From Saprospiraceae bacterium (GTDB taxonomy: Bacteria > Bacteroidota > Bacteroidia > Chitinophagales > Saprospiraceae), in the NCBI GenBank assembly GCA_019638385.1, contig JAHBTW010000009.1, forward strand, positions 62,001 to 126,000: a stretch of 64,000 nt of DNA, read 5' to 3'. Both the position numbers and the translations under genes were made by a program. The stretch's first letter is position 1. Each line of letters starts with the position of its first letter. The notes under the pieces were generated by a model. The model saw only the letters and a program-made list of their open reading frames with translations, made no database searches and was not told the DNA's origin. Below, in pieces: positions 35,029 through 44,093 of the stretch.

Positions 35029-36351
35029 ATGAATTTAGCAGTAGTAGGAACCGGATATGTGGGCCTGGTCACAGGAACTTGTTTTGCCGAAACGGGCAAT
35101 CACGTCATCTGTGTTGACATAGACGAAGCGAAAGTAGCGCGCCTCCGAAAGGGCGAAATCCCCATTTTTGAACCGGGCTTAGAACTCCTCTTCGAACGCA
35201 ATACCCGGCAGGGCCGCCTCGAATTTACCACCGACCTGGCCTACGCTGTGAATCATGCCGAAATCATCTTTCTGGCGCTGCCTACCCCGCCCGGCGAAGA
35301 CGGTTCCGCCGACCTCTCCTATATCCTCGGGGTAGCCGGGCAACTGAGCCGCCTCATCCAACACTACACCGTGGTGGTGGACAAAAGCACCGTGCCCGTC
35401 GGCACGTCCGAAAAGGTACACAACCTGCTGGCTGAGCACCTCAGCGCCGACCTGTTTGACGTGGTGTCCAATCCGGAATTTTTGCGCGAAGGCGTTGCAG
35501 TAGAAGACTTTATGAAACCCGACCGGGTAGTAGTAGGCACCAACTCCGAGCGCGCGACAAAAGTGATGCGGCAGTTGTTTGAGCCGTTTGTGCGGCAGGG
35601 CAATCCTATTATTTTTATGGACGAACGCTCGGCGGAAATGACCAAATACGCCGCCAATGCTTACTTAGCCACCCGCATTACTTTTATGAACGAGATAGCC
35701 AACCTCTGCGAGCGCCTCGGCGCCAACGTGGACAAAGTGCGCATGGGCATGGGCAGCGATTCGCGCATCGGCAAGCGATTCCTGTTTCCGGGGGTGGGCT
35801 ACGGCGGATCCTGCTTTCCCAAAGACGTACAGGCGTTGGCCAAAACTGCCGGTGATTTTGCGTATGATTTTCAAATCCTGAACTCGGTCATGGCGGTCAA
35901 TGACCGACAGCGTCTGGTGTTGGCCGAAAAAATCAAAGCAAACCTCGGCGCCGACCTGAACGGAAAAACCGTGGCCGTGTGGGGACTGGCTTTCAAACCC
36001 AATACCGACGATATACGGGAAGCGCCCGCATTATATATTATAGACGAATTGCTCGCCGCCGGCGCCACCGTAAAAGCATTTGACCCGGAGGCCATGGAAA
36101 ACGTGCAACGCCTGTACGGCAACCGGATTCAGTTTGCCCAGGATCAGTACGATGCCCTCGCCGATGCGGATGCCCTCGCCATCGTCACGGAGTGGAGCGT
36201 GTTTCGCACACCTGACTTTGCAACAGTGAAACGCCTGATGAAACACCCCCGCATCTTTGACGGACGCAACCTCTACGATCTGGACTTCATGCGCGAGCAA
36301 GGTTTTTACTACGCGAGCATCGGTCGCGAAGTGATGAAAGGCCGGGATTAG
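35029..36351 (+). CDS. ugd: UDP-glucose/GDP-mannose 6-dehydrogenase family protein
   Basis: A 440-residue NAD-dependent enzyme that oxidises UDP-glucose (or a related nucleotide sugar) to the uronate for capsule or exopolysaccharide. NAD-binding GTGYVGLVTGTCFAE at the N terminus; catalytic cysteine C262 in YGGSCFPKDVQAL; NPEFLREGVAV and the C-terminal WGLAFKPNTDDIREAP characterise the family. No polysaccharide cluster surrounds it here, so UDP-glucose versus GDP-mannose specificity is left open, although the LREG pattern favours UDP-glucose. Confidence 0.93.
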   Translation: MNLAVVGTGYVGLVTGTCFAETGNHVICVDIDEAKVARLRKGEIPIFEPGLELLFERNTRQGRLEFTTDLAYAVNHAEIIFLALPTPPGEDGSADLSYILGVAGQLSRLIQHYTVVVDKSTVPVGTSEKVHNLLAEHLSADLFDVVSNPEFLREGVAVEDFMKPDRVVVGTNSERATKVMRQLFEPFVRQGNPIIFMDERSAEMTKYAANAYLATRITFMNEIANLCERLGANVDKVRMGMGSDSRIGKRFLFPGVGYGGSCFPKDVQALAKTAGDFAYDFQILNSVMAVNDRQRLVLAEKIKANLGADLNGKTVAVWGLAFKPNTDDIREAPALYIIDELLAAGATVKAFDPEAMENVQRLYGNRIQFAQDQYDALADADALAIVTEWSVFRTPDFATVKRLMKHPRIFDGRNLYDLDFMREQGFYYASIGREVMKGRD

Positions 36352-36377
36352 AAAGTTTTTTTCTCGCAGATAAAAAA

Positions 36378-36440
36378 TGCCACGAAGGCTGGAAGACCGG
36401 GGAAATAAATTCCTTACAAGGTCTTTGCGCCTTCGTGGCA
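36378..36440. repeat. Inverted repeat with 12-bp arms between ugd and the LysM gene
   Basis: TGCCACGAAGGC at 36378-36389 and GCCTTCGTGGCA at 36429-36440 pair perfectly with a loop of 39 bases. It is placed between two convergent stops and may serve both as a terminator or be a dispersed repeat. Confidence 0.6.
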
Positions 36441-36499
36441 AACTAAACTTCAGTTCTAACGCCGCCTACAAGTGTATCGGCAGCAGAACAAAATGGTTG

Positions 36500-36880
36500 T
36501 TACTCGTTCGGGATAATCAACTCCTGCCCCGGCTTAATCAGATCGGGGTTTTTCAGAATATCCGTATTGGCGTTGAAAATCTTCATGTACTTGCCTGCCT
36601 CGCCGTAGTATTGCTTGGCAATTTTGGAGAGGGTATCGCCACTCTTCACGGTGTGCTTGTGGTAGTAATCGGTCACAGCCACTTTGATGTTGGCGGCGAT
36701 GTCCGGGAAGTCGTCTCCACCAACTTCCTTGATCTTGTCCCAAAGCAAGTTTTTCTCGTATTGGGTTTCAGCGATACCGCCGATGTGGAGCTTTCCGTCT
36801 TTTTCTTCGACGTAGCCTTCTTGAATGCCGAGTTCCTGACCAAGGTCAAGAACGGAGCGGTACTTAGCTTGTAACGACAT
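36500..36880 (-). CDS. LysM domain protein (YgaU-like)
   Basis: A 126-residue protein. Residues about 12-68 resemble a BON-like domain (LGQELGIQEGYVEEKDGKLHI, IKEVGGDDFPDIAANI). Residues 76-124 are a LysM domain (HTVKSGDTLSKIAKQYYG, then FNANTDILKNPDLIKPGQELIIP), which binds glycan chains of peptidoglycan. The same domain order occurs in YgaU/Kbp-type potassium-binding proteins. There is no export signal. ATG 36880 (MSLQAKYRS) is taken as start; the upstream ATG extends by 11 residues only. Convergent with ugd. Confidence 0.82.
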   Translation of the reverse strand: MSLQAKYRSVLDLGQELGIQEGYVEEKDGKLHIGGIAETQYEKNLLWDKIKEVGGDDFPDIAANIKVAVTDYYHKHTVKSGDTLSKIAKQYYGEAGKYMKIFNANTDILKNPDLIKPGQELIIPNE

Positions 36881-37110
36881 GGTAATATGAATTTGAATGT
36901 TAGAAAAATACAAAGCAAACGGTTCTTTCTCAAATCAGAACCTTATGGCGTAAAGGTAATGATTTTTTAATACCTGAGCCGGACAAAATATGCCTGTAGC
37001 TCATCGTATTTTGAAATAGCCGGCCATAAGACGGAGTCGGTGCGAAGGGGTCACACACGGCATCCGTTCGAGCGGGCCGGGCAGAAAAAAATTCAGCATG
37101 GCTATTCGTT

Positions 37111-37144
37111 TTTGCAACTAATGTTAACTTAGCGTAATCTTTTG
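37111..37144 (+). promoter_or_regulatory. Possible promoter of the TonB-dependent receptor gene
   Basis: TTTG at 37111-37114 is followed after 20 bases by TAATCTTTTG at 37135-37144, resembling TTTG-N19/21-TAnnTTTG with an extra base in the -7 box; the ATG is 40 bases downstream. Confidence 0.35.
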
Positions 37145-37184
37145 TTAAGCGAAATTTTATTTTGTTAATTCAAAACCTAACCGT

Positions 37185-40091
37185 ATGCAAATCAAGATTT
37201 TACCACTCATGAAATTGTGCTGTATCGCTTTTGTGTTGCTCTTGAGCAGCGCGGCGATTTCGGCGCAAACCAAAATCAGCGGCAAAGTGACCGATGCAGA
37301 ATCGGGCGATCCGCTCATCGGCGTCAACATTACTGTGAAGGGAAAACTCATCGGGACTATTACAGACTTTGACGGAAACTATGAATTGAATGCGGCTATC
37401 GCGCCGCCTTTCACACTGGTGTTTTCTTACACCGGTTTCTCCACTTCGGAGGTAGCAGTGAGCAATGCTACCCAAACCAACCTCAACGTGAAAATGGAAG
37501 GGCAAAGTATCCTCCTCACCGGCGATGTAGTGGTGTCGGCTTCTCGTGTAGAGGAGCGCATTCTGGAATCGCCCGTCACTATTGAAAAAATGGATGCCAT
37601 TGCCATTCGGCAAACGGCAGCGCCCGACTTCTACGACGGCATCTCCAATCTCAAAGGCGTACAAACCACTCAAGGCTCTCTCACCCTTACCTCCATCAAT
37701 ACGCGCGGCTTCGGCGCCGTGGCCAACGAGCGCTTCGTACAGCTCATTGACGGAATGGACAACGCAGCGCCCCTGCTCAACTTCCCTACCGGCAACATCG
37801 TAGGCATCTCCGAACTTGATGTGCAAAGTGTGGAATTGGTACCCGGCGCCGCTTCGGCCCTCTACGGCCCCAACGCCTTCAACGGCATCCTGCTGATGAA
37901 CAGCAAAAATCCATATACTTATCAGGGCTTGAGCGTACAGGTCAAAACCGGCATTACCACCTCCGATGCAGGCGGTTCCAACCCGTACAACCTCTTGTCG
38001 GGCCGGTATGCCAAAGCCTTCGGGCGCTTTGCATTCAAACTCAATGCTTCTTACCTCACTGCCACCGACTGGACGGCCAACGATTATACGAGCGGCCGCG
38101 AAACCGCCGCCAATCGCAATCCCTCCGGCCCCGGTTCTCCCAACTTCGACGGCTTGAATACCTATGGCGACGAAACGGAAATCGTGGTGCCGATGGCGGC
38201 TGTGGCCGGCAGCCTTTCGCAAGCATTGGCCCCGCTGTTTGCACCCCAACTCGGCATTACCGTGCCGCAAGCACAAGCCTTGCTTGCACAAACCATCCCC
38301 GGGTTGCCATCTCTCGACCTCCGCCGCAACGGCTTTAGAGAAGAAGACCTCTTAGAGAGCAATGAAGCGAAGAGTATCAAATTCGACGGCTCGCTGCACT
38401 ATCGCATCGGCAACAATCTGGAGGCTTCCTATAGCTATCGTTTCGGCAGCGGCTCCACCGTATATCAGGGGGGCGAGCGTTATGTGCTGCGCAATTTCTC
38501 TCAGCAATTCCATAAGGTAGAGCTGAGCAACCCCAACTTCTGGCTGCGCGGCTATATGTCGGAGACAGATGACGGGGACTCCTACAACCTCAGCGCCCTC
38601 GGCGCTTTTGCCAATGAGCGCTTCAAGCCATCTTCCAGCGCTTGGGTGCCCACTTATGCCGGCACTTACGCCGGCGCATTACTGCCGATCTATTTGCAAG
38701 GCGGGACAGCCACTGCCGAACAACTTACAGTGGCGCACAATGCCGCTCGCAATGCCGCCAATCAGGGCATTCCGGCGCCGGGCACGGCAGAATGGCAGGC
38801 TACGGTGGACGCAGTGCGCAACGACTTCTTCCAGCGCAACCCGCCCGGAGCAGGCTTCTTTGACAACTCGCGCATGTACCACGCCGAAACCGGCTACAAC
38901 TTCAGCGAGATCATTTCGCCCGACGTGGTAGAACTGCTCGTGGGCGGAAACTTTCGGCAGTACGACCTCTTCTCCGACGGCACCATCTTCAACGAAGACC
39001 CCGACGGCGACGGCCAATTTGATCGCATTAAAATCAACGAATACGGCGGGTATGTGCAGGTGGGTAAGCGCCTCTTCAACGAAAGCCTGAAATTGCAGGG
39101 TTCGCTGCGCTATGACAAAAATGAGAACTTCGACGGGCAGGTGTCGCCGCGCATCGCGGCTGTTTATACGGCCGGCGCCAACCGACAGCACAACATCCGG
39201 GCTTCGTTCCAGACCGGCTTCCGCAATCCGAGCACGCAGAATCAGTTCATCTTTTTCCCCACCGGACAGGGCATTTTGGTGGGCAGCACCGAGGCCAACG
39301 CCAAGCGCTACGGCATTCACGAAGGCGGCGCTTACACCAACGCCTCCTACAATGCTTTCATCGGCAGCGTATTGCAAGGCGCCCCCAACCCCGGTCTGCT
39401 CGAAGAACGCAATATCGGCTATGTGCAGCCGGAGCAGCTAAAAGCATACGAAATTGGCTACAAAGGCTTGGTGACGCCCAAGTTTCTGGTGGACTTCAAC
39501 GTATATCACAGCGTCTATAATAACTTTATCACGCAGGAAACCGTACGCGCCAAAGTAGGCACTACGCATCGCGGCCAGCCGCTCCCGGGTGTGCAGGAGC
39601 TGCTGATGGGACAGACCAATACAGCTACGGCATGGCGCCCGTACATCAATGCGGAAGAGCAAGTGACTTCCACCGGTATGGGCCTCGGTCTGGCGTACCA
39701 ATTGCCTAAAGGCTACTCGCTGTACGGCAACTACGCCTACTCTACCTTCGATGTGGAAGACCCCAGTCCGGGGTTTGAAGCCGGTTTCAACATGCCGGAA
39801 CACAAAGTCGTGGTGGGCATCGGCAACCGCAAGGCGTTCAAAAACTTCGGTTTCGATGTGAACTATCGCTGGCAGGATGAGTTTGAGTGGGAAAACAGCT
39901 TCGCATTCGGCACCATCCCGGCTTACGGCGTACTCAATCTGCAAGCGAGCTATACCGTGCCCAAGCTGAAAACGATCATAAAAGCAGGCGGCACCAACGC
40001 ATTCGGCAAAGATTTTCGCACCAATGCCGGCGGCCCCTGGGTAGGCCAGATGTATTACGTTTCACTTACGTTTGATGAATTTATGAAGTAG
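37185..40091 (+). CDS. TonB-dependent outer-membrane receptor
   Basis: A 968-residue receptor. After a signal peptide (residues 1-28) comes a CarboxypepD_reg-like domain (ISGKVTDAESGDPLIGVNI, DFDGNYELNA), then a plug domain with GDVVVSASRVEERILESPVTIEKMDA and VPGAASALYGPNAFNGILL, and a 22-strand barrel ending in a phenylalanine-containing strand (YYVSLTFDEFMK). No SusD partner follows, so a siderophore, vitamin or peptide substrate is more likely than a polysaccharide, but the ligand is unknown. Start at 37185; an in-frame ATG at 37209 is an alternative. Confidence 0.92.
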   Translation: MQIKILPLMKLCCIAFVLLLSSAAISAQTKISGKVTDAESGDPLIGVNITVKGKLIGTITDFDGNYELNAAIAPPFTLVFSYTGFSTSEVAVSNATQTNLNVKMEGQSILLTGDVVVSASRVEERILESPVTIEKMDAIAIRQTAAPDFYDGISNLKGVQTTQGSLTLTSINTRGFGAVANERFVQLIDGMDNAAPLLNFPTGNIVGISELDVQSVELVPGAASALYGPNAFNGILLMNSKNPYTYQGLSVQVKTGITTSDAGGSNPYNLLSGRYAKAFGRFAFKLNASYLTATDWTANDYTSGRETAANRNPSGPGSPNFDGLNTYGDETEIVVPMAAVAGSLSQALAPLFAPQLGITVPQAQALLAQTIPGLPSLDLRRNGFREEDLLESNEAKSIKFDGSLHYRIGNNLEASYSYRFGSGSTVYQGGERYVLRNFSQQFHKVELSNPNFWLRGYMSETDDGDSYNLSALGAFANERFKPSSSAWVPTYAGTYAGALLPIYLQGGTATAEQLTVAHNAARNAANQGIPAPGTAEWQATVDAVRNDFFQRNPPGAGFFDNSRMYHAETGYNFSEIISPDVVELLVGGNFRQYDLFSDGTIFNEDPDGDGQFDRIKINEYGGYVQVGKRLFNESLKLQGSLRYDKNENFDGQVSPRIAAVYTAGANRQHNIRASFQTGFRNPSTQNQFIFFPTGQGILVGSTEANAKRYGIHEGGAYTNASYNAFIGSVLQGAPNPGLLEERNIGYVQPEQLKAYEIGYKGLVTPKFLVDFNVYHSVYNNFITQETVRAKVGTTHRGQPLPGVQELLMGQTNTATAWRPYINAEEQVTSTGMGLGLAYQLPKGYSLYGNYAYSTFDVEDPSPGFEAGFNMPEHKVVVGIGNRKAFKNFGFDVNYRWQDEFEWENSFAFGTIPAYGVLNLQASYTVPKLKTIIKAGGTNAFGKDFRTNAGGPWVGQMYYVSLTFDEFMK

Positions 40092-40183
40092 GATGCGGGG
40101 GTGGTCCTCTGAAAAGGGCAAATTGGCAAAGGGCAAATTCGCAATTGCCGGTTCATCCCACCGCACAAAAACAGCAGATATGC

Positions 40184-40223
40184 CTGCCCGCTCCGAGCTT
40201 GTCTTGGGCCGGGCAGTTTTTTT
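40184..40223 (+). terminator. Rho-independent terminator
   Basis: CTGCCCG pairs with CGGGCAG across a 19-base loop and is followed by seven T residues. It lies about 90 bases after the receptor stop. Confidence 0.65.
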
Positions 40224-40278
40224 GTAAAAAACACCTGAACGCGTAGCAAACAAACTAAAGTTCATGCTCGTGTATCAA

Positions 40279-40319
40279 GAACTCGCGACTCGTAGCTCAC
40301 GGCTCGTAGCTCGCAGCTA
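40279..40319. repeat. AGCT-unit intergenic element, copy 5 (single arm)
   Basis: Units ACTCGCG, ACTCGTAGCTC, ACGGCTCGTAGCTC and GCAGCTACC are visible but the opposing arm is missing. It runs up to the glpK stop codon. Confidence 0.7.
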
Positions 40320-41810
40320 CCTTTCTACCGCCGCAATCGTTCCCTTCACCGCCTGTTTCCAGCCTTGTTGCAGGGCTTTGCGTTGTTCATCCGGCATGGC
40401 CGGGCTGAAGGTGCGGTTCACTTTCCACTGACCTTTTATTTCTTCAATGTCTTTCCAATAGCCCACGGCGAGACCGGCCAGATAGGCGGCGCCGAGCGCG
40501 GTGGTTTCGCTCACATCGGGCCGCACCACAGTGCAGTTGAGCATGTCGCTTTGGAACTGCATGAGAAAGTTGTTGACGGTTGCGCCGCCGTCCACGCGGA
40601 GTTGAGCGATTCTGATGCCCGAATCCGCTTCCATTGCGGCGAGCACATCCATAGTTTGGTAGGCAATGCTTTCCAATGCGGCTCTGGCAATGTGCGCGCG
40701 GTTGGTTCCCCGCGAAATACCGGTGACGGTTCCCCGCGCCTGCTGATTCCAATAAGGCGCGCCGAGGCCGGCGAAGGCAGGTACTATATACACGCCGTCG
40801 GTGGAGTCGGCTTGCAGGGCAAGGGCTTCTATTTCATCAGAAGAACGAATGAGTTGGAGGCCGTCGCGGAGCCACTGTACCACCGCCCCTCCGATGAATA
40901 CGCTGCCCTCCAGCGCATAATGCGTGACGACGCCGATTTTCCAGGCCACGGTGCTGAGCAGGGCGTTGCTACTCGCCACGGGTCGGGTTCCGGTATTCAT
41001 GAGCATAAAGCACCCGGTGCCGTAGGTGTTTTTCACCATGCCTTCCTCAATACACATTTGCCCGAAAAGGGCGGCCTGTTGGTCGCCGGCAATGCCTGCA
41101 ATGGGGATGTTGGAGGAGGTGAGTACATTTTCGGTATGGCCATATACCTCGCTGCTGCTGCGTATTTGAGGCAGCATATTGCCGGGTACCCCAAAGATAT
41201 CTTGCAGTTCGCCGTCCCATTGCAGGGTGTGAATGTTGCAGAGCATTGTGCGGGAGGCATTACTCACATCGGTGGCGTGTACCTTGCCGTTGGTGAGTTT
41301 CCACAGCAGCCAGGTGTCTATGGTGCCGAAGCACAGTTCGCCGCGGGCAGCCATATCGCGGGCGCCGGGTACGTTGTCAAGTATCCAGCGTACTTTGGTA
41401 GCGCTGAAATACGCGTCTATCACCAGCCCTGTTTTTTGCTGTATGAGTTCGCTTTTGCCTTCAGCTTTGAGTTGATCGCAAAAGGCGGCGGTACGGCGAT
41501 CTTGCCACACAATAGCATTATAGATGGGCTGCCCGGTATGGCGATTCCACACCACGGCGGTCTCTCTTTGGTTGGTAATGCCGATAGCGGCAATTTGGCG
41601 TACCGAAAGATTGGCTTGCGTGACGGCCTCGGCGGCTACGCCGATCTGGGTGCTCCATATTTCGTTGGCATTGTGCTCTACCCAGCCGGACTGCGGGAAT
41701 AGCTGCGTAAATTCTTTTTGCGCCACGGAAACGATGTTTCCGCCTTTGTCGAACACAATGGCGCGGCTGCTCGTGGTGCCCTGATCGAGCGCAAGGATGT
41801 ACTGTTCCAT
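40317..41810 (-). CDS. glpK: Glycerol kinase
   Basis: A 497-residue FGGY kinase that phosphorylates glycerol using ATP in the cytoplasm. N-terminal [15 protein letters not shown] phosphate-binding loop; [28 protein letters not shown]; the family signature [22 protein letters not shown]; and [12 protein letters not shown]. Length matches the family exactly. No glycerol facilitator or glycerol-3-phosphate dehydrogenase is adjacent. It converges with the TonB receptor gene and diverges from the first redoxin-like gene. Confidence 0.97.
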   Translation of the reverse strand: MEQYILALDQGTTSSRAIVFDKGGNIVSVAQKEFTQLFPQSGWVEHNANEIWSTQIGVAAEAVTQANLSVRQIAAIGITNQRETAVVWNRHTGQPIYNAIVWQDRRTAAFCDQLKAEGKSELIQQKTGLVIDAYFSATKVRWILDNVPGARDMAARGELCFGTIDTWLLWKLTNGKVHATDVSNASRTMLCNIHTLQWDGELQDIFGVPGNMLPQIRSSSEVYGHTENVLTSSNIPIAGIAGDQQAALFGQMCIEEGMVKNTYGTGCFMLMNTGTRPVASSNALLSTVAWKIGVVTHYALEGSVFIGGAVVQWLRDGLQLIRSSDEIEALALQADSTDGVYIVPAFAGLGAPYWNQQARGTVTGISRGTNRAHIARAALESIAYQTMDVLAAMEADSGIRIAQLRVDGGATVNNFLMQFQSDMLNCTVVRPDVSETTALGAAYLAGLAVGYWKDIEEIKGQWKVNRTFSPAMPDEQRKALQQGWKQAVKGTIAAVER

Positions 41811-41901
41811 ATCGAAGATTGACGAATGATAGATTGCGGGCGGAAGTTAAGGAATTATTGATGTGTGAGGGAAATTTGATAAATTTGTGAATGCTTATAG
41901 G

Positions 41902-41954
41902 TAGCCACGAGCTTCGAGCTTCGAGCCATGAGTTTGTGGCAAACTCGCAGCTTA
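41902..41954. repeat. AGCT-unit intergenic hairpin element, copy 6
   Basis: Left arm GTAGCCACGAGCTTCGAGC with further TTCGAGCC, turn at GAGTTTGTGGCAAACTC, right arm GCAGCTTA. It is the only copy at the 5' side of both neighbours, ending 14 bases before the redoxin-like gene. Confidence 0.75.
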
Positions 41955-41968
41955 ACTCTTCCAAACTT

Positions 41969-43006
41969 ATGAATCGGATCATCTTCCTACTGCTTTGTTT
42001 CTTCCCGGGGCTGCTCCCCGCGCAGGTCGTGGTAGATTATGTGGTGCGCGTCGAGGAGGAAGTAACGGCCGAACAATTGGCCGCCCTGCCGGTGCGCGTG
42101 CTCATCGGCACCAACGGCAACCGCGTGATGGTGCGTGGCGTGTGGGAAACGCCGCGCAAATCGTACCAACTTTACCTGCCCGGGGAAGATGTGTTTTATC
42201 ATTGCGCCTTAGACGGCAACATTGCCGTGAAATACGATTTCCGGCCCACTGCGGATGTACTGATGACCATGGCCCCGGAGGAAAACATCGCAGGCTTGTC
42301 GTGCAAAAAAGCAATTGTTATTGAAGGCGCCGATACGTTTCCAGTCTTTTACACAGATGCTTTCGGCATCAATTTTTGCCAAATAGCCCGTATCCCCGGC
42401 TTCGCGATGCGCTACACCAAGCGGCTGCAGGGGGTGAAAGTCACTTATGAAGCGATTGATTATCGCTTTGAAACCATTCCCGACAACGTTTTTTCGCTCG
42501 GCGGAAAGAAGATTGTGGAAAACGAAAACTTTGCCGACTCCCGGCAATGGGCCATGCGCATCGGGCGTAAAGCCCCCAAAATAAAAACGACTCTGCTGGA
42601 CGGAAGCAACTTCGGCCCTAAGGATTACAAAGGCAAGGTGTTGGTAGTGGATTTCAACAACTATGACCCGCCGCCGATTCACCTGCGAGCAATGGCCTGG
42701 TTTGATGCGTATGCCCGCGACTATGCCGCCCATCCGGATGTCATCTTCCTGGCGGTGTTGCTCAACCGTGAGATCGGGTTGCTCCGGTCGGTGGCGCTGG
42801 AAGACCGTCTGTTTCTCGTGGCGCCCGACGGGGCATTTGAAGTAGAGGCATTTCGGCTCAATACGCTGCCCAGTACCGTGGTGATCAACCGGGACGGAAA
42901 AATAACAGAATACATAGAGGGCCACCCGGCCGGCGTGGAGCCGAGGCTCCGGCGCGCTATTGATCTGGCGTTGAGCGGCGGATTGAAACCGGCGGGAATC
43001 AAATAG
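41969..43006 (+). CDS. Secreted redoxin-like protein without CXXC, copy A
   Basis: A 345-residue exported protein (signal peptide about 1-19, ending LLPAQ). The first ~190 residues form a GLPGLI-like beta-rich domain (VDYVVRVEEEVTAEQLAALP, then AMRYTKRLQGVKVTYEAIDYRF). The last 150 have the thioredoxin/redoxin order (RIGRKAPKIKTTLLDGSNFGPKDYKGKVLVVDF...LNTLPSTVVINRDGKI), but the site where CXXC should follow the first strand is NNYDPPP. Its neighbour 34 bases downstream is a paralogue of like architecture, so they probably arose by duplication and act in the periplasm. Function is unknown. Confidence 0.72.
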   Translation: MNRIIFLLLCFFPGLLPAQVVVDYVVRVEEEVTAEQLAALPVRVLIGTNGNRVMVRGVWETPRKSYQLYLPGEDVFYHCALDGNIAVKYDFRPTADVLMTMAPEENIAGLSCKKAIVIEGADTFPVFYTDAFGINFCQIARIPGFAMRYTKRLQGVKVTYEAIDYRFETIPDNVFSLGGKKIVENENFADSRQWAMRIGRKAPKIKTTLLDGSNFGPKDYKGKVLVVDFNNYDPPPIHLRAMAWFDAYARDYAAHPDVIFLAVLLNREIGLLRSVALEDRLFLVAPDGAFEVEAFRLNTLPSTVVINRDGKITEYIEGHPAGVEPRLRRAIDLALSGGLKPAGIK

Positions 43007-43040
43007 ACCGCATTCGACAAAGCGATAAAATGGATTTGAT

Positions 43041-44093
43041 ATGATAAACCGAAGGTACAGGGCAGCCTATTTGCCGGCGCTTTTTTTGCTGTTGTGGAGC
43101 ACAGGGGCAGCAGCCCAACATGTGTTGGTGGTAGAGTACGCCGTGCAGGTGGAAGAAGACACCTTGTATCCGGGTGAGGAATTGTTGCTGCCCGTGCAGG
43201 TGCTCATGGCCGTAAAGGACGACAAAGTGCTGCTGCGCGGTATATGGCCATACACTTCCGGCACTTACCAACTGTATATGCCGACCGAGCGCGCCGAATA
43301 CCACTGCGACCCGGAGGACGAAACGGCCTTTAAACTCCAGTTTCAACCCGGTAAAAATGTGTTCCCGGTAGCCGGCGTCACCGACACCATCGCCGGTTTC
43401 GCTTGCCGCAAAGCGCTGGTTGTCTCCGCTTCGGACACCTTTCCGGTGTATTACACCGAAGCCATCGGGATGAATTTTTGTCAAATTGCGGAGGTGCCCG
43501 GTTTTGCCCTGCGATATACCAAACGAATTGCCGGTGTGAGGGTTACTTACGAGGCCGTCAACTATCGCATGGAAGCCGTTCCGCCGCATTTATTTACACT
43601 GCAAGCCTGGAAAATTGTGGACCACCGCTTCGATGAACCGGCCATCGCCGCACGCATAGGACGCAAAGCACCGGCCATAAAAACCCAACTCCTGAACGGC
43701 AAAACCTTCGGCCCGGAGGATTACAAAGACAAGGTGCTGGTGATCAACTTTCACCGCACGGAACTCGCCGCACCGCAACTGCCCCGTGCCGCATCCTGGA
43801 TTGGCGCGCTCGCCCGGCGTTATGAAAATAAATCGGGGGTGTTGTTTCTGTCTGCCAATTTTGAAAATGAAGATATGCTCCGCAAGCTCTTCGGCGCAGA
43901 GCCGTCCCGCCGGCTCCGCATAGTACGCCATGCGGAAACCCTTGCGGAAGCCTTTCAGGTGAAAACATTTCCGGCTACGATCGTCGTCAACAAAAAAGGA
44001 AAAATCACCCTGTGGGCTGCAGAACACAGCCTCGATATTGATGCCCGGCTTACGGAGGCGATTGACTTGGCGCTCTCCGCCGGGCAGCGTTGA
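43041..44093 (+). CDS. Secreted redoxin-like protein without CXXC, copy B
   Basis: A 350-residue paralogue of the preceding protein with the same order: signal peptide (about 1-25, ending GAAAQ), beta-rich domain (VEYAVQVEEDTLYPGE...EVPGFALRYTKRIAGVRVTYEAVNYRM), and a redoxin-like C terminus (RIGRKAPAIKTQLLNGKTFG...VKTFPATIVVNKKGKI). The catalytic position reads NFHRTELAAP with no cysteines. Both copies keep a pair of cysteines in the N-terminal region (GFACRKA, NFCQIA). The stop overlaps the last codons of the convergent hydrolase gene by 44 bases. Confidence 0.72.
   Translation: MINRRYRAAYLPALFLLLWSTGAAAQHVLVVEYAVQVEEDTLYPGEELLLPVQVLMAVKDDKVLLRGIWPYTSGTYQLYMPTERAEYHCDPEDETAFKLQFQPGKNVFPVAGVTDTIAGFACRKALVVSASDTFPVYYTEAIGMNFCQIAEVPGFALRYTKRIAGVRVTYEAVNYRMEAVPPHLFTLQAWKIVDHRFDEPAIAARIGRKAPAIKTQLLNGKTFGPEDYKDKVLVINFHRTELAAPQLPRAASWIGALARRYENKSGVLFLSANFENEDMLRKLFGAEPSRRLRIVRHAETLAEAFQVKTFPATIVVNKKGKITLWAAEHSLDIDARLTEAIDLALSAGQR

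Noticed and set aside
40365..41702. A 445-codon frame on the plus strand
   Set aside because: Antisense to glpK, whose conserved motifs are complete; histidine- and alanine-rich shadow.
454..41956. CRISPR array
   Set aside because: The dispersed AGCT repeats lie kilobases apart with no spacers of uniform size, and no cas genes are in the window.
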